The translations under genes were made by a program, and so were the position numbers. Below the pieces are notes generated by a model. The model was not told the DNA's origin. It saw nothing but the letters and a program-made list of their open reading frames with translations, and did not search any database. Shown in pieces: positions 16,362 to 25,057 of a DNA stretch of 64,000 nt. How positions within the stretch are numbered: position 1 is the stretch's first letter; each line of letters opens with the position of its first letter. Source of the stretch: Lachnospiraceae bacterium (lineage in GTDB: Bacteria > Bacillota > Clostridia > Lachnospirales > Lachnospiraceae). The stretch spans positions 1 to 64,000 of the forward strand of contig JAFWDI010000031.1 of the NCBI GenBank assembly GCA_017513125.1, read 5' to 3'.

Positions 16362-18998
16362 GTGAAGTACTACGGTGTAAACGAACTGAGAAAGATGTTC
16401 CTTGATTTCTTCGAGAGCAAGGGCCATCTGGTGATGAAGAGCTTTTCGCTCGTGCCGCATAACGATAACAGCCTCCTGCTGATCAATGCCGGCATGGCGC
16501 CTCTGAAGCCCTATTTCACGGGACAGGAGATCCCTCCGTGCACCCGTGTGGCCACCTGCCAGAAGTGCATCCGCACCGGCGATATCGAGAACGTCGGAAA
16601 GACCGCGCGTCACGGTACGTTTTTCGAGATGCTCGGAAACTTCTCGTTCGGCGATTATTTTAAGAAAGAGGCGATCACCTGGACCTGGGAATTCCTGACG
16701 GAAGTCGTGGGCCTCGATAAGGACCGCCTGTATCCGTCCGTGTATGAGGAAGACGATGAGGCGTTCGATCTCTGGCATAACATGATCGGAATCGAGGCGG
16801 ACCGCATCTTCCGTTTCGGAAAAGAAGACAACTTCTGGGAACACGGTTCCGGCCCCTGCGGTCCCTGCTCGGAAGTTTACTACGACCGCGGCGAAAAGTA
16901 CGGCTGCGGAAAGCCCGGCTGCACCGTGGGCTGCGACTGCGACCGCTATATGGAGGTCTGGAACGACGTCTTCACGCAGTTTGACGGCGACGGCCACGGG
17001 AACTACACCGAACTCGAAAATAAGAACATCGACACCGGCATGGGCCTGGAGCGTCTGGCGGTGGTCGTTCAGGACGTGGATTCGATCTTCAATGTCGACA
17101 CGATCCGCAGCCTGCTGGACCGCGTCGCGGAGATGGCCGGAAAGAAGTACGGCGAGAATGAGAAGACCGACATCTCCCTGCGTCTGATCACGGATCATAT
17201 CCGTTCCTGTACGTTTATGATCTCGGACGGCATCACGCCTTCGAACAACGGACGCGGCTACGTCCTGCGCAGACTGCTGCGGCGGGCGGCCAGACACGGG
17301 AAGGCGATCGGCATTGACGGACTGTTCCTCGCGAACCTCTGCGACACCGTGATCGAGGGTTCGAAGGACGGCTATCCGGAACTCGACGAGAAGCGCGAGA
17401 TGATTCGGAAGGTCCTGACCGAGGAGGAAGAACGCTTCGCGAAGACGATCGACCAGGGCCTCGCGATCCTGGAAGGCATGATCGAAAAGCTCGAGGCGGA
17501 GGGTAAGACGCAGCTTTCCGGCGAGGACAGCTTTAAACTTTACGACACTTACGGATTTCCGACGGACCTGACCGCGGACGTTCTTGAGGAGCGCGGTATG
17601 ACCTTCGATGAAGAAGGTTACGCTGCCTGCATGGAAGAACAGCGTCAGAAAGCCCGCGCGGCCAGAAAGGCCACGAACTATATGGGCGCAGACGAGACCG
17701 TGTATCAGCAGATCGATCCCGCGCTGACGTCCGAGTTCGTGGGATATGATAAGCTCGAGTGTGATTCCGAGATCACCGTGATGTGCAGTGATGAGAGCAT
17801 CGTCGACGCGCTCGCGGACGGAGATATCGGCACGATTCTGACGAAGCAGTCGCCGTTCTACGCGACGATGGGCGGTCAGAAGAACGACGTCGGCGTGATC
17901 GAGAGTGCGAACGGACGGTTCGAGGTCCTCGACGTGATCAAACTCCAGGGCGATAAGTTCGGCCATATCGGCCGTGTGGTCTCCGGCATGTTTACGACCG
18001 GCGAGACCGTGACTCTGAAGGTCGATGCTGCGGCGAGGCGTGCGACAGCGAAGAACCACAGTGCCACACATCTGCTGCAGAAGGCGCTGCGGAACGTGCT
18101 CGGGCCTCATGTCGAGCAGGCCGGTTCCTATGTGGGACCCGACCGGCTGCGTTTCGACTTCACGCACTCGCAGGCGATGACCGCGGAGGAGCTCGCCGAA
18201 GTGACGAGGCAGGTGAACGAGGATATCGCGGGTGACTTCGTAACGGATACGCAGGTCATGTCGCTGGATGAGGCGAAGAAGACCGGCGCGATGGCGCTGT
18301 TCGGCGAAAAGTACGGCGAAGAGGTCCGCGTCGTTAAGATGGGAGACTCTGTCGAGCTCTGCGGCGGCACGCATATCGACCGTACCGGAAATATCGCCGC
18401 GTTTAAGATCCTTTCCGAGAGCGGCATCGCGGCCGGTGTTCGGAGGATCGAGGCATTGACCGGCGACGGCGTTATGAAGTACTACGAGGGCGTCGAAGGC
18501 GAGCTGAACGAGGCCGCGCAGGCCGCGAAGACCGCGCCGGCGGATCTGACGAAGCGCATCCGTGCGATGCAGGCCGAGATCAAGGCCCTGCAGAACGAAA
18601 ACGAAAAGCTGAAAGAGGATGCCGCGAAGTCCAGCCTCGGCGACGTCACGGACAAGGCGGTCGAGGTGAACGGATTTAAGGTCCTCTGCGCGGAGATCCC
18701 CGCGATGGATATGAACGCGCTGCGGAATCTTTCGGACGAGCTGAAGGATAAGCTGGGCGACTGCGTGGTCGTTCTGGCTTCGGCTGCGGAAGGAAAGGTC
18801 AGTCTGCTCACGGCGGCTTCGGAAGCGGCGGTCCGAAAGGGCGCTCATGCCGGAAACATTATTAAGGCGGCCGCACCTCTGGTCGGCGGAGGCGGCGGCG
18901 GAAGACCGAATATGGCACAGGCCGGCGGAAAGGATCCCGCAGGCATTCCGGCAGCTCTGGAGAAGGCTCTCGAAGAGATAAAATCAGCGCTTGACTAA
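16362..18998 (+). CDS. alaS: Alanine-tRNA ligase
   Basis: This enzyme charges tRNA-Ala and edits mischarged Ser and Gly. The 878-aa protein has the class II catalytic core (LLLINAGMAPLKPYFTG; RVATCQKCIRTGDIENVG; GGGLERLAVV-type motif as GMGLERLAVV), the editing domain with NHSATHLLQKAL and CGGTHIDRTG zinc ligands, and a C-terminal coiled coil plus DHHA1 region ending in GGGGGGRPNMAQAGGKD. I chose the GTG at 16362: GAAGGAG lies 8 bases upstream, and the protein then begins KYYGVNELRKMF as expected for Clostridia. Upstream in-frame ATGs lie outside the predicted transcript. Confidence 0.97.
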   Translation: MKYYGVNELRKMFLDFFESKGHLVMKSFSLVPHNDNSLLLINAGMAPLKPYFTGQEIPPCTRVATCQKCIRTGDIENVGKTARHGTFFEMLGNFSFGDYFKKEAITWTWEFLTEVVGLDKDRLYPSVYEEDDEAFDLWHNMIGIEADRIFRFGKEDNFWEHGSGPCGPCSEVYYDRGEKYGCGKPGCTVGCDCDRYMEVWNDVFTQFDGDGHGNYTELENKNIDTGMGLERLAVVVQDVDSIFNVDTIRSLLDRVAEMAGKKYGENEKTDISLRLITDHIRSCTFMISDGITPSNNGRGYVLRRLLRRAARHGKAIGIDGLFLANLCDTVIEGSKDGYPELDEKREMIRKVLTEEEERFAKTIDQGLAILEGMIEKLEAEGKTQLSGEDSFKLYDTYGFPTDLTADVLEERGMTFDEEGYAACMEEQRQKARAARKATNYMGADETVYQQIDPALTSEFVGYDKLECDSEITVMCSDESIVDALADGDIGTILTKQSPFYATMGGQKNDVGVIESANGRFEVLDVIKLQGDKFGHIGRVVSGMFTTGETVTLKVDAAARRATAKNHSATHLLQKALRNVLGPHVEQAGSYVGPDRLRFDFTHSQAMTAEELAEVTRQVNEDIAGDFVTDTQVMSLDEAKKTGAMALFGEKYGEEVRVVKMGDSVELCGGTHIDRTGNIAAFKILSESGIAAGVRRIEALTGDGVMKYYEGVEGELNEAAQAAKTAPADLTKRIRAMQAEIKALQNENEKLKEDAAKSSLGDVTDKAVEVNGFKVLCAEIPAMDMNALRNLSDELKDKLGDCVVVLASAAEGKVSLLTAASEAAVRKGAHAGNIIKAAAPLVGGGGGGRPNMAQAGGKDPAGIPAALEKALEEIKSALD

Positions 18999-19019
18999 TG
19001 TCTGTTCGTTGATTATTAT
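18991..19019 (+). promoter_or_regulatory. Sigma-A promoter of rpsU
   Basis: TTGACT (18991-18996) and TATTAT (19014-19019) have a 17-bp spacer. The -35 box overlaps the alaS stop codon. Confidence 0.8.
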
Positions 19020-19075
19020 AAGACAGTGCGTTTATCGAACGCGCACCACTCCAACTATGGAAGGGAGGGTAGGAA

Positions 19076-19252
19076 ATGTCTAACGTGATCGTGAAAGAGA
19101 ATGAGAGTCTCGACAGCGCGCTGCGCCGTTTTAAGAGAAACTGCGCGAAGGCCGGCATCCAGCAGGAGATCCGTAAGCGCGAGCATTACGAGAAGCCCAG
19201 CGTTCGCCGCAAGAAGAAGTCCGAAGCTGCGAGAAAGCGGAAGTATAACTGA
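19076..19252 (+). CDS. rpsU: 30S ribosomal protein S21
   Basis: This small gene encodes a 58-aa, very basic protein that starts [19 protein letters not shown] and ends in a Lys/Arg-rich tail, the standard S21 pattern. S21 sits near the anti-Shine-Dalgarno end of 16S rRNA and aids initiation. A purine-rich AAGGGAGGG precedes the ATG. It is a single-gene unit with its own promoter (18991-19019) and a strong terminator (19287-19325). Confidence 0.96.
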   Translation: MSNVIVKENESLDSALRRFKRNCAKAGIQQEIRKREHYEKPSVRRKKKSEAARKRKYN

Positions 19253-19286
19253 TGCGGTAAGCGGCGATTGAACACAGAATAAAGTC

Positions 19287-19325
19287 GACCCGGGAGAGCA
19301 TGCTTTCCCGGGTCGGGTTTTTTTG
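19287..19325 (+). terminator. Strong rho-independent terminator after rpsU
   Basis: The arms GACCCGGGA (19287-19295) and TCCCGGGTC (19306-19314) are perfect. They enclose AGCATGCT and are followed by GGG and a run of seven T. Confidence 0.92.
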
Positions 19326-19441
19326 TTCCGGGTGTGTCTGAGCGCGTACACCCCGAAAAACCATCTACCGAAACCCGTTCATTTCATGTATCATGTTATT
19401 GAGCGGATCACCGCAGTAAAAGATCAGGAGAACGGAAGGAT

Positions 19442-20434
19442 TTGGAGAACAGAATCAGTATCGTTTTTGAGAGCACCGAGCAGATGACCGCGGTCTTCGG
19501 GCCGTTCGACCGGAACGTGAAGGAGATCGAAAAGGCGCTTCACGTTACCGTGAGCGCGGTTGGAAGCGAGGTGTTTATTCGCGGGGATGAAAAAGACTGC
19601 ACACGGGCGAAAGAAGCGCTCGAGACGCTGAAAGTCATGTGGTCGAACCGTGAACCCATCACGGACCTCGTAGTCTGCCAGGCGCTGGATATGTCGGAGG
19701 AAGCCGGCGCGCGCGAGGCGGTCGCGGTCATTAAGGACGTGATAACTTTCACAGCGAAGGGCCGTCCGGTCAAATGCCGTACGCTCGGCCAGCGTAACTA
19801 TGTGAAGGCGATCGCCGACCACCCGGTCACGATCTGCATCGGACCTGCCGGTACAGGAAAGACCTATCTCGCGATCGCGATGGCGGTGAAGGCGCTGAAA
19901 AACGAAGAGATCGAGCGGATCATCCTGACACGACCGGCGGTAGAGGCCGGCGAGCACCTGGGCTTTCTGCCCGGCGACCTGCAGAGTAAAGTCGATCCAT
20001 ACCTGCGACCGCTGTATGACGGGCTGTTCGAGATGCTCGGCGAGGAGACCTTCCACCGTTATCTCGACCGCGGCATCATCGAGGTCGCGCCGCTGGCCTA
20101 CATGCGCGGCCGTACGCTGAACTCGGCGTTCATCATCATGGACGAGGCCCAGAACGCGAGTCTGGAACAGATGCTGATGGTCCTGACACGAATGGGCGAG
20201 GGCTCTAAGATCATCGTGACCGGCGACGTGACGCAGATCGACCTGAAAGACAAGGCCAGCGGTCTGGAAAAGACCTCGCAGATACTGAAGGGAATCGACG
20301 ACATTGCCATTATCAGTCTGACGACGCGCGACGTGGTCCGGCACAAACTCGTCCGTGACATTATCAAGGCTTTCGAGAAGTATAACGAGAAACACCCTGC
20401 CCGTTCCGTGAACGAAAAAGGTGCAAAGCACTAA
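19442..20434 (+). CDS. phoH: PhoH family ATPase
   Basis: This 330-aa protein has an N-terminal RNA-binding-like region (residues 1-95, KH-type in relatives) and a PhoH ATPase domain with Walker A GPAGTGKTYLA and Walker B FIIMDEAQNAS. PhoH proteins are linked to RNA metabolism, and in Firmicutes the gene commonly precedes ybeY, as here. The start is TTG at 19442 with AGGAG 11 bases upstream (19426-19430); a GGAAGGA directly in front is too close to act. A weak TATCAT at 19389-19394 may be its -10 element, but no convincing -35 was found. Confidence 0.93.
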   Translation: MENRISIVFESTEQMTAVFGPFDRNVKEIEKALHVTVSAVGSEVFIRGDEKDCTRAKEALETLKVMWSNREPITDLVVCQALDMSEEAGAREAVAVIKDVITFTAKGRPVKCRTLGQRNYVKAIADHPVTICIGPAGTGKTYLAIAMAVKALKNEEIERIILTRPAVEAGEHLGFLPGDLQSKVDPYLRPLYDGLFEMLGEETFHRYLDRGIIEVAPLAYMRGRTLNSAFIIMDEAQNASLEQMLMVLTRMGEGSKIIVTGDVTQIDLKDKASGLEKTSQILKGIDDIAIISLTTRDVVRHKLVRDIIKAFEKYNEKHPARSVNEKGAKH

Positions 20435-20469
20435 ATGTTGTAGTATACTATACGGATGAGGTGCTAAAT

Positions 20470-20967
20470 ATGGCTGTGCTTATAGAAACGGAGACTGAAC
20501 TGGTCACGGACCCGGCATTTTCCGGACTGGCGCAGACCGTGGTCGACGCGGCGCTCGAAGATGCGGGCTGCCCGTGGGAGGCTCAGGTGAACATCCTGGT
20601 CACCGACGACGACAGTATGCGTGTCATGAACCGTGAGAACCGCGGGATCGACAGCACGACAGACGTGCTGTCATTTCCTATGCTCGAATTCGCCGAGCCG
20701 GGCGACTTTTCCTTCGTAACGGAGGAGGACTGGGACCTGTTCGATCCGGAGACCGGAGAGCTTCTGCTCGGCGATATCGTTCTCAGCGCGGACCGGATCC
20801 GCGCGCAGGCGGAAGAGTACGGGCACAGCGTCGAACGGGAAGCGGCTTTTCTGGTCGCGCACAGCATGTATCATCTGTTCGGATACGATCATGAGACCGA
20901 AGGCGACCGTGCCGTAATGGAGCGGAAGCAGAGAGATCTTTTGGACAGACTTGGCATTTCGAGATAA
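20470..20967 (+). CDS. ybeY: Endoribonuclease YbeY, rRNA maturation factor
   Basis: YbeY is a zinc metalloprotein needed for 16S rRNA 3'-end maturation and ribosome quality control. The three zinc-binding histidines are present in HSMYHLFGYDH; the usual HGxLH form has Gly changed to Ser here, which keeps the ligands. The N-terminal half shows the family pattern VNILVTDDDSMRVMNRENRG followed by TDVLSFPM. I chose the ATG at 20470, with GAGGTG 6 bases upstream; the in-frame GTG at 20461 lies inside that site. The product is 165 aa. It lies 35 bp after phoH. Confidence 0.95.
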   Translation: MAVLIETETELVTDPAFSGLAQTVVDAALEDAGCPWEAQVNILVTDDDSMRVMNRENRGIDSTTDVLSFPMLEFAEPGDFSFVTEEDWDLFDPETGELLLGDIVLSADRIRAQAEEYGHSVEREAAFLVAHSMYHLFGYDHETEGDRAVMERKQRDLLDRLGISR

Positions 20968-21011
20968 ACACTGTTTTGCATCGGCATATGTGAGACCTGA
21001 AAGGAGGGCAT

Positions 21012-22100
21012 ATGAGGAAACTGAGATTCCGGATTCTGGCACTGGTGCTTGCGGGCGTGTTCGCGCTTTCACTGGCTGCCTGCAAAAAGGATGAAGAGGA
21101 GCCCGTGGAAACGGAAGCCCCGGCCATAGAGACCGAGACCGAGACGGAAACGGAGCCCGTCGATCTGCACCCCGGGATGGAGCGCAGCGCTCTGACCGGT
21201 CTTTGGATCGATCAGGATATCGCGGCCCGCCGTCCGATCGCCGTGATGATCAACAATGTTCCCGCAGCCCTGCCGCAGTCGAACATCACCGCGGCGCAGG
21301 TCGTTTATGAATTTCCTTACGAGGGCGGCGACACGCGTCTGATGCCCCTGTATGAGGCATGGGACGACTTTAACGCACTCGGTTCGGTCCGCAGCGCGCG
21401 CTTCTACACGATGTATGCGGCGCACGAGTGGGACGCGATTCTGTTCCATTTCGGCCAGCCCTGGTTCGCGCAGGATTTCGCGGATAATACCCCTTACATC
21501 GATAACGTGAACGGCATGCGCGCGGTCGGCGATACCGCATATCACCGCACCACTCACAGAAGCGCGCCGCATAACGCGTATACTTCCGGCGAGGAGATCC
21601 GCGAAGCGATCGAGTATATGGAATACAGCATGGAGTGGGACCCCTGGGCTGATCCGCCATTCCGCTTCACGGAAGACGGCGAGCCCGCGGATATGACCGG
21701 CGGCACTTCTGCGGTGAGCGTCGAGACCGGCATCAGCGGTTCGCACTCATATTATGAGTATAACGAGGAAGAAGGCGTCTACTACCGCTACCAGTTTGAC
21801 CGGCCGCACGTCGACGAGCAGGAACCGTACGGTCAGGTCACGACCGTGAACATTCTGATCCAGTATGTGACGCACGATTACTTCCAGGGATCCGAGTATC
21901 TCCTGGTCGATTCCGTGGGATCCGGCAGCGGCTATTACATCACCGGCGGAAAGTGCATCCCGATCACCTGGAGCCGCGACAGCCTGGACACCTCGACCGC
22001 GTATTACACGGAAGACGGAGAGCGCCTGCTGATGACTCCGGGAAACACCTGGATCACGTTCGTCCCGAATTACCGCGCGGAGTATACCGTGATCGAGTGA
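21012..22100 (+). CDS. DUF3048 lipoprotein (YerB-like)
   Basis: This 362-aa secreted protein has a lipoprotein signal peptide (basic start, hydrophobic core, lipobox SLAAC at about residue 23), a Thr/Glu-rich linker made of repeated Glu-Thr pairs (about residues 34-50), and a DUF3048 domain with family signatures such as RRPIAVMINN, AQVVYEFPYEGGDTRLMPLY and SVRSARFY. It should be anchored to the outer face of the membrane. The B. subtilis homologue is YerB, of unknown function. The gene has a strong AAGGAGGG site. A 14-bp direct repeat (13/14) with 19-bp period covers its stop codon (22089-22121). Confidence 0.93.
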   Translation: MRKLRFRILALVLAGVFALSLAACKKDEEEPVETEAPAIETETETETEPVDLHPGMERSALTGLWIDQDIAARRPIAVMINNVPAALPQSNITAAQVVYEFPYEGGDTRLMPLYEAWDDFNALGSVRSARFYTMYAAHEWDAILFHFGQPWFAQDFADNTPYIDNVNGMRAVGDTAYHRTTHRSAPHNAYTSGEEIREAIEYMEYSMEWDPWADPPFRFTEDGEPADMTGGTSAVSVETGISGSHSYYEYNEEEGVYYRYQFDRPHVDEQEPYGQVTTVNILIQYVTHDYFQGSEYLLVDSVGSGSGYYITGGKCIPITWSRDSLDTSTAYYTEDGERLLMTPGNTWITFVPNYRAEYTVIE

Positions 22101-22132
22101 CCGCACCGTGAACGAGTGACCTTTCCCCGAGA

Positions 22133-23776
22133 ATGGCGAAGAACGGAAAAAAAGACAACAGCTTTCTGGTACAGGGTTCTATCCTTGCCGCGGCCGGTAT
22201 TATCGTCCGCCTGATAGGACTCTTTTACCGTGTTCCGCTGAATAATATCCTGGGCGACCACGGCGCAGGCATTTATTCGTCCGCGTATAACATCTACGCG
22301 ATCCTGCTTCTGCTGTCGTCGTCCAGCCTTCCTCTGGCGATCTCGAAAATGATCGCCGAACGCGCCGCGAAAAAGCAGTATCGAAACGTACGCGCGGTCC
22401 TGCGCACTTCCCTGGTCTTTTCATGCTTCCTGGGAGGAGCGACATTCTGCATCATCTTTTTCGGCGCGGACTTTTTCGCCGGCACGGTCCTGAACGCGCC
22501 CGAGACCGCTTTCGCGCTGCGCCTGCTGGCGCCTACGATCTTCGTCATGGCGTTCCTGAGCACCATGCGCGGCTTCTTCCAGGGACTTGGGACCATGATT
22601 CCGACCGCGGTCTCGCAGATCATTGAACAGATCTTCAATGCCGTTTTTTCGGTCGCCTGCGCCTACGGCCTGTTCCGGCTGGGCATGACCGCGGCGAACG
22701 GAGGACCGGATCTCGCGGCGGCCTACGGTGCCGGAGGCGGGACCATCGGCACCGGGGTCGGCGCATTGTCTGCTCTGGTGGTCTGCATCGTGATCTTTTT
22801 CATGTTCCGCGGCCGGTTTACGAATATGGTGCGCCGCGACAGGACCGAGGCGGGCGAACGCTTCGGAACGCTTCTGAAGATCGTGATTCTGACTGCGTTG
22901 CCCGTGACATTGAGCGGAACCGTGACGAACATCAGCACCGTCGTCGATCAGAGCTTTTTCGGACATTACATGGAGTTCGTCTCGCAAACGGATCAGTATA
23001 TGCCGGTGTGGGGCGCGTACTCGAGCATTTATGTGCTCCTGACGACGCTTCCGATCGCGATCTCGACCGCGATGGCCATGTCGACCGCACCTTCGATCGC
23101 GGCGGCGAACGCGAGGGGAGACCGGGCCGGGATGCTCTCGAAGATCGCCCTCAGCATCCGTTTCTGCATGATCGTCGCGATTCCCTCGACGATCGGCCTG
23201 ACAGTGCTCGGCGGACCCGTCGTGAAGATGCTGTTCCCGTACAATGAAGGCTCTGCCGCGCGTATGCTTCTGGTCGGCTCTGTGGTGGTGGTGTTTGCTT
23301 CCCTGACCACGATCACGAGCGCGATCCTGCAGGGCATGGGCAAGGTCGTGATTCCGGTGACGCACGCGGCTGTCGCGCTGGCGGCGCATTTCGGTTTCCT
23401 GGCAGTCGCATTGTTTGTGATGAAGACCGGCATCTACGGCGTGATCTTCGCGATCATCTTCTTTAATATCCTGACGACGATCCTGAATCTGCGCTACATT
23501 ATGCGCGCGCTGAGCTACCGGCAGGAGATCCGGAAGACCTTCGTGATTCCCGCGGTGTGCTCCGTGATCATGGGAGCCGCCTGCTTCGGCGTGTATCACG
23601 GCTGCTTCCGTCTGATACACAGGAATATCGTTTCCGTGGCGGCGGCGATCCTCGCGGCTCTGATCGTTTATTTCGTGCTGCTTCTGAAACTGAAGGGAAT
23701 CGATGAACTCGAACTGCTGGACGCTCCGATGGGCGCGCGGTTCGTACGCATCGCGAAGAAGATCCGGCTGCTTTAA
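22133..23776 (+). CDS. SpoVB-like polysaccharide/lipid II flippase (MOP superfamily)
   Basis: This 547-aa polytopic membrane protein has 13-14 predicted hydrophobic helices and the opening QGSILAAAGIIVRLIGLFYRVPL, which is typical of SpoVB/MurJ-like (polysaccharide_synt) flippases. Members move lipid-linked cell-wall precursors across the membrane; SpoVB acts in spore cortex synthesis, while close paralogues act in vegetative growth. Which role applies here cannot be decided. It starts 32 bp after the DUF3048 gene and has only a weak ribosome binding site. Confidence 0.88.
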   Translation: MAKNGKKDNSFLVQGSILAAAGIIVRLIGLFYRVPLNNILGDHGAGIYSSAYNIYAILLLLSSSSLPLAISKMIAERAAKKQYRNVRAVLRTSLVFSCFLGGATFCIIFFGADFFAGTVLNAPETAFALRLLAPTIFVMAFLSTMRGFFQGLGTMIPTAVSQIIEQIFNAVFSVACAYGLFRLGMTAANGGPDLAAAYGAGGGTIGTGVGALSALVVCIVIFFMFRGRFTNMVRRDRTEAGERFGTLLKIVILTALPVTLSGTVTNISTVVDQSFFGHYMEFVSQTDQYMPVWGAYSSIYVLLTTLPIAISTAMAMSTAPSIAAANARGDRAGMLSKIALSIRFCMIVAIPSTIGLTVLGGPVVKMLFPYNEGSAARMLLVGSVVVVFASLTTITSAILQGMGKVVIPVTHAAVALAAHFGFLAVALFVMKTGIYGVIFAIIFFNILTTILNLRYIMRALSYRQEIRKTFVIPAVCSVIMGAACFGVYHGCFRLIHRNIVSVAAAILAALIVYFVLLLKLKGIDELELLDAPMGARFVRIAKKIRLL

Positions 23777-23818
23777 GGGCTCGTCCGGTTCCGTGTCTGC
23801 ATGAAGCGGGAGGTCTGT

Positions 23819-25057
23819 TTGGAGAAACTTGCGCGTAAGATCATTATTATCGGTGCGGGGCCGGCGGGAATGTGCGCCGGTATTTTTGCCGCGCGCGCGG
23901 GCGCTGACGTACTGATCATTGAGCACGGATCCGAGCCGGGAAAGAAGATCCTGTCGACCGGCGGAGGCCGGTGCAATCTCACGAATGTCCGGATGGGAAC
24001 CGAATATTATCCGGGAACGGACGCGGTTTTTACAGGAGACGCACTTGCGGCGTTCGGACCGGCCGAGACGGCTGCGTTTTTCGACAGCATCGGCCTGTTT
24101 ACCGCGGACCGCGGCGGATATGTTTATCCACGGTCGATGAATGCGGCGTCTGTTCGCAATCTGCTGGTTTCCGCGTGCGCCTCGGAAGGCGCGGAGATCC
24201 GCACCGGGGTCCGCGCAGAGCGCATCGAGAGACAGGGCGGAAAGATCATGGTCCGTACGGCTTCGGAGACAGGAACCGGGACGGTGTTCTGCGACCGGCT
24301 GATCTTTGCATGCGGCGGTACCGCAGCACCCGCTAGCGGTTCGGACGGATCCGGGTTTGCTCTTCTGGACAGGCTGGGCATCCCGGTCACGGAGCCCCTT
24401 CCCGCGCTCGTGCCGCTGAAAGGCGACGCAAAACGCTTCCGCGCTCTGGCGGGGATTCGGACGCACGCGAAGGCGTCTCTGTTCCTGGACGGGCGCTATA
24501 CCGCTTCCGATACCGGAGAAGTCCAGTTTACGCAGGATACGGTCTCCGGAATCCCTGTTTTCAATATCAGCGGGGCCGCTGTCCGCGCGCTGAAAGACGG
24601 AAGACGAGTCTCCGTCGTTTTTGACCTGCTTCCGGAGTTCAGGGAAAAAGACCTCATGAAGACGATCTTTTCGCGGTCGATGGAGATGACGCTGTTTACC
24701 GCGCTGAACGGACTGCTGCCGGGAAAGGTGTGCAGTCATTTTCTGAAGCTCGCGGGACTGCAGGACTCAGCGGAACAGGATATCGCTGACGCGGGAGAAG
24801 ACCGCGTCCGGGAGCTGATCCGCCTTCTGAAAGACTTTTCCGTGGAGATCCGCGGACATGCGGGCTGCGATCGCGCCCAGACCTCGACCGGCGGCGTCCG
24901 CACGGAGGATATCGATCCGCGTACGATGCAGGTGCGGAAAGTCCCGGGAGTTTTCATTGCCGGCGAGATGATCGACGTGACCGGCATCTGCGGCGGCTAT
25001 AATCTGCAGTGGGCCTGGACTTCAGGCGCGCTGGCAGGAAAGGCGGCCGCGTTATGA
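23819..25057 (+). CDS. BaiN/RdsA-type NAD(P)/FAD-dependent oxidoreductase
   Basis: This flavoprotein of the HI0933/BaiN family has the dinucleotide-binding motif IIIGAGPAGMCAGIFAARAG close to the N-terminus, GGGRCNLTN and the C-terminal GGYNLQWAWTSGALAG that closes the FAD site. Members include 3-dehydro-bile-acid reductases and enzymes of unknown substrate, so no substrate is assigned. I chose the TTG at 23819 because GGGAGG precedes it by about 6 bases; an in-frame ATG at 23801 lacks a ribosome binding site. The stop overlaps the next flavoprotein gene (ATGA), so the two are probably co-translated. Confidence 0.9.
   Translation: MEKLARKIIIIGAGPAGMCAGIFAARAGADVLIIEHGSEPGKKILSTGGGRCNLTNVRMGTEYYPGTDAVFTGDALAAFGPAETAAFFDSIGLFTADRGGYVYPRSMNAASVRNLLVSACASEGAEIRTGVRAERIERQGGKIMVRTASETGTGTVFCDRLIFACGGTAAPASGSDGSGFALLDRLGIPVTEPLPALVPLKGDAKRFRALAGIRTHAKASLFLDGRYTASDTGEVQFTQDTVSGIPVFNISGAAVRALKDGRRVSVVFDLLPEFREKDLMKTIFSRSMEMTLFTALNGLLPGKVCSHFLKLAGLQDSAEQDIADAGEDRVRELIRLLKDFSVEIRGHAGCDRAQTSTGGVRTEDIDPRTMQVRKVPGVFIAGEMIDVTGICGGYNLQWAWTSGALAGKAAAL

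Noticed and set aside
16266..18848. Long antisense ORF of 860 aa over alaS, with similar ones over mutS (33008-35476) and hisF-ung (1623-3242).
   Set aside because: These are shadows of GC-rich codon use in real + strand genes. Their products are rich in Arg, His and Asp without family motifs, and they lack ribosome binding sites.
20443..20456. TATACTATA-like -10 sequence upstream of ybeY.
   Set aside because: No -35 box at 16-18 bp was found, and phoH-ybeY spacing fits co-transcription.
22089..22121. 14-bp direct repeat (13/14) with 19-bp period over the DUF3048 stop codon.
   Set aside because: It is a short local duplication that adds a second in-frame-like stop region. No regulatory structure or effect on either gene is evident.
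23801..23818. ATG at 23801 as the start of the BaiN-type gene.
   Set aside because: It has no ribosome binding site, while GGGAGG is well placed for the TTG at 23819. The difference is six residues, and the ATG is not excluded.
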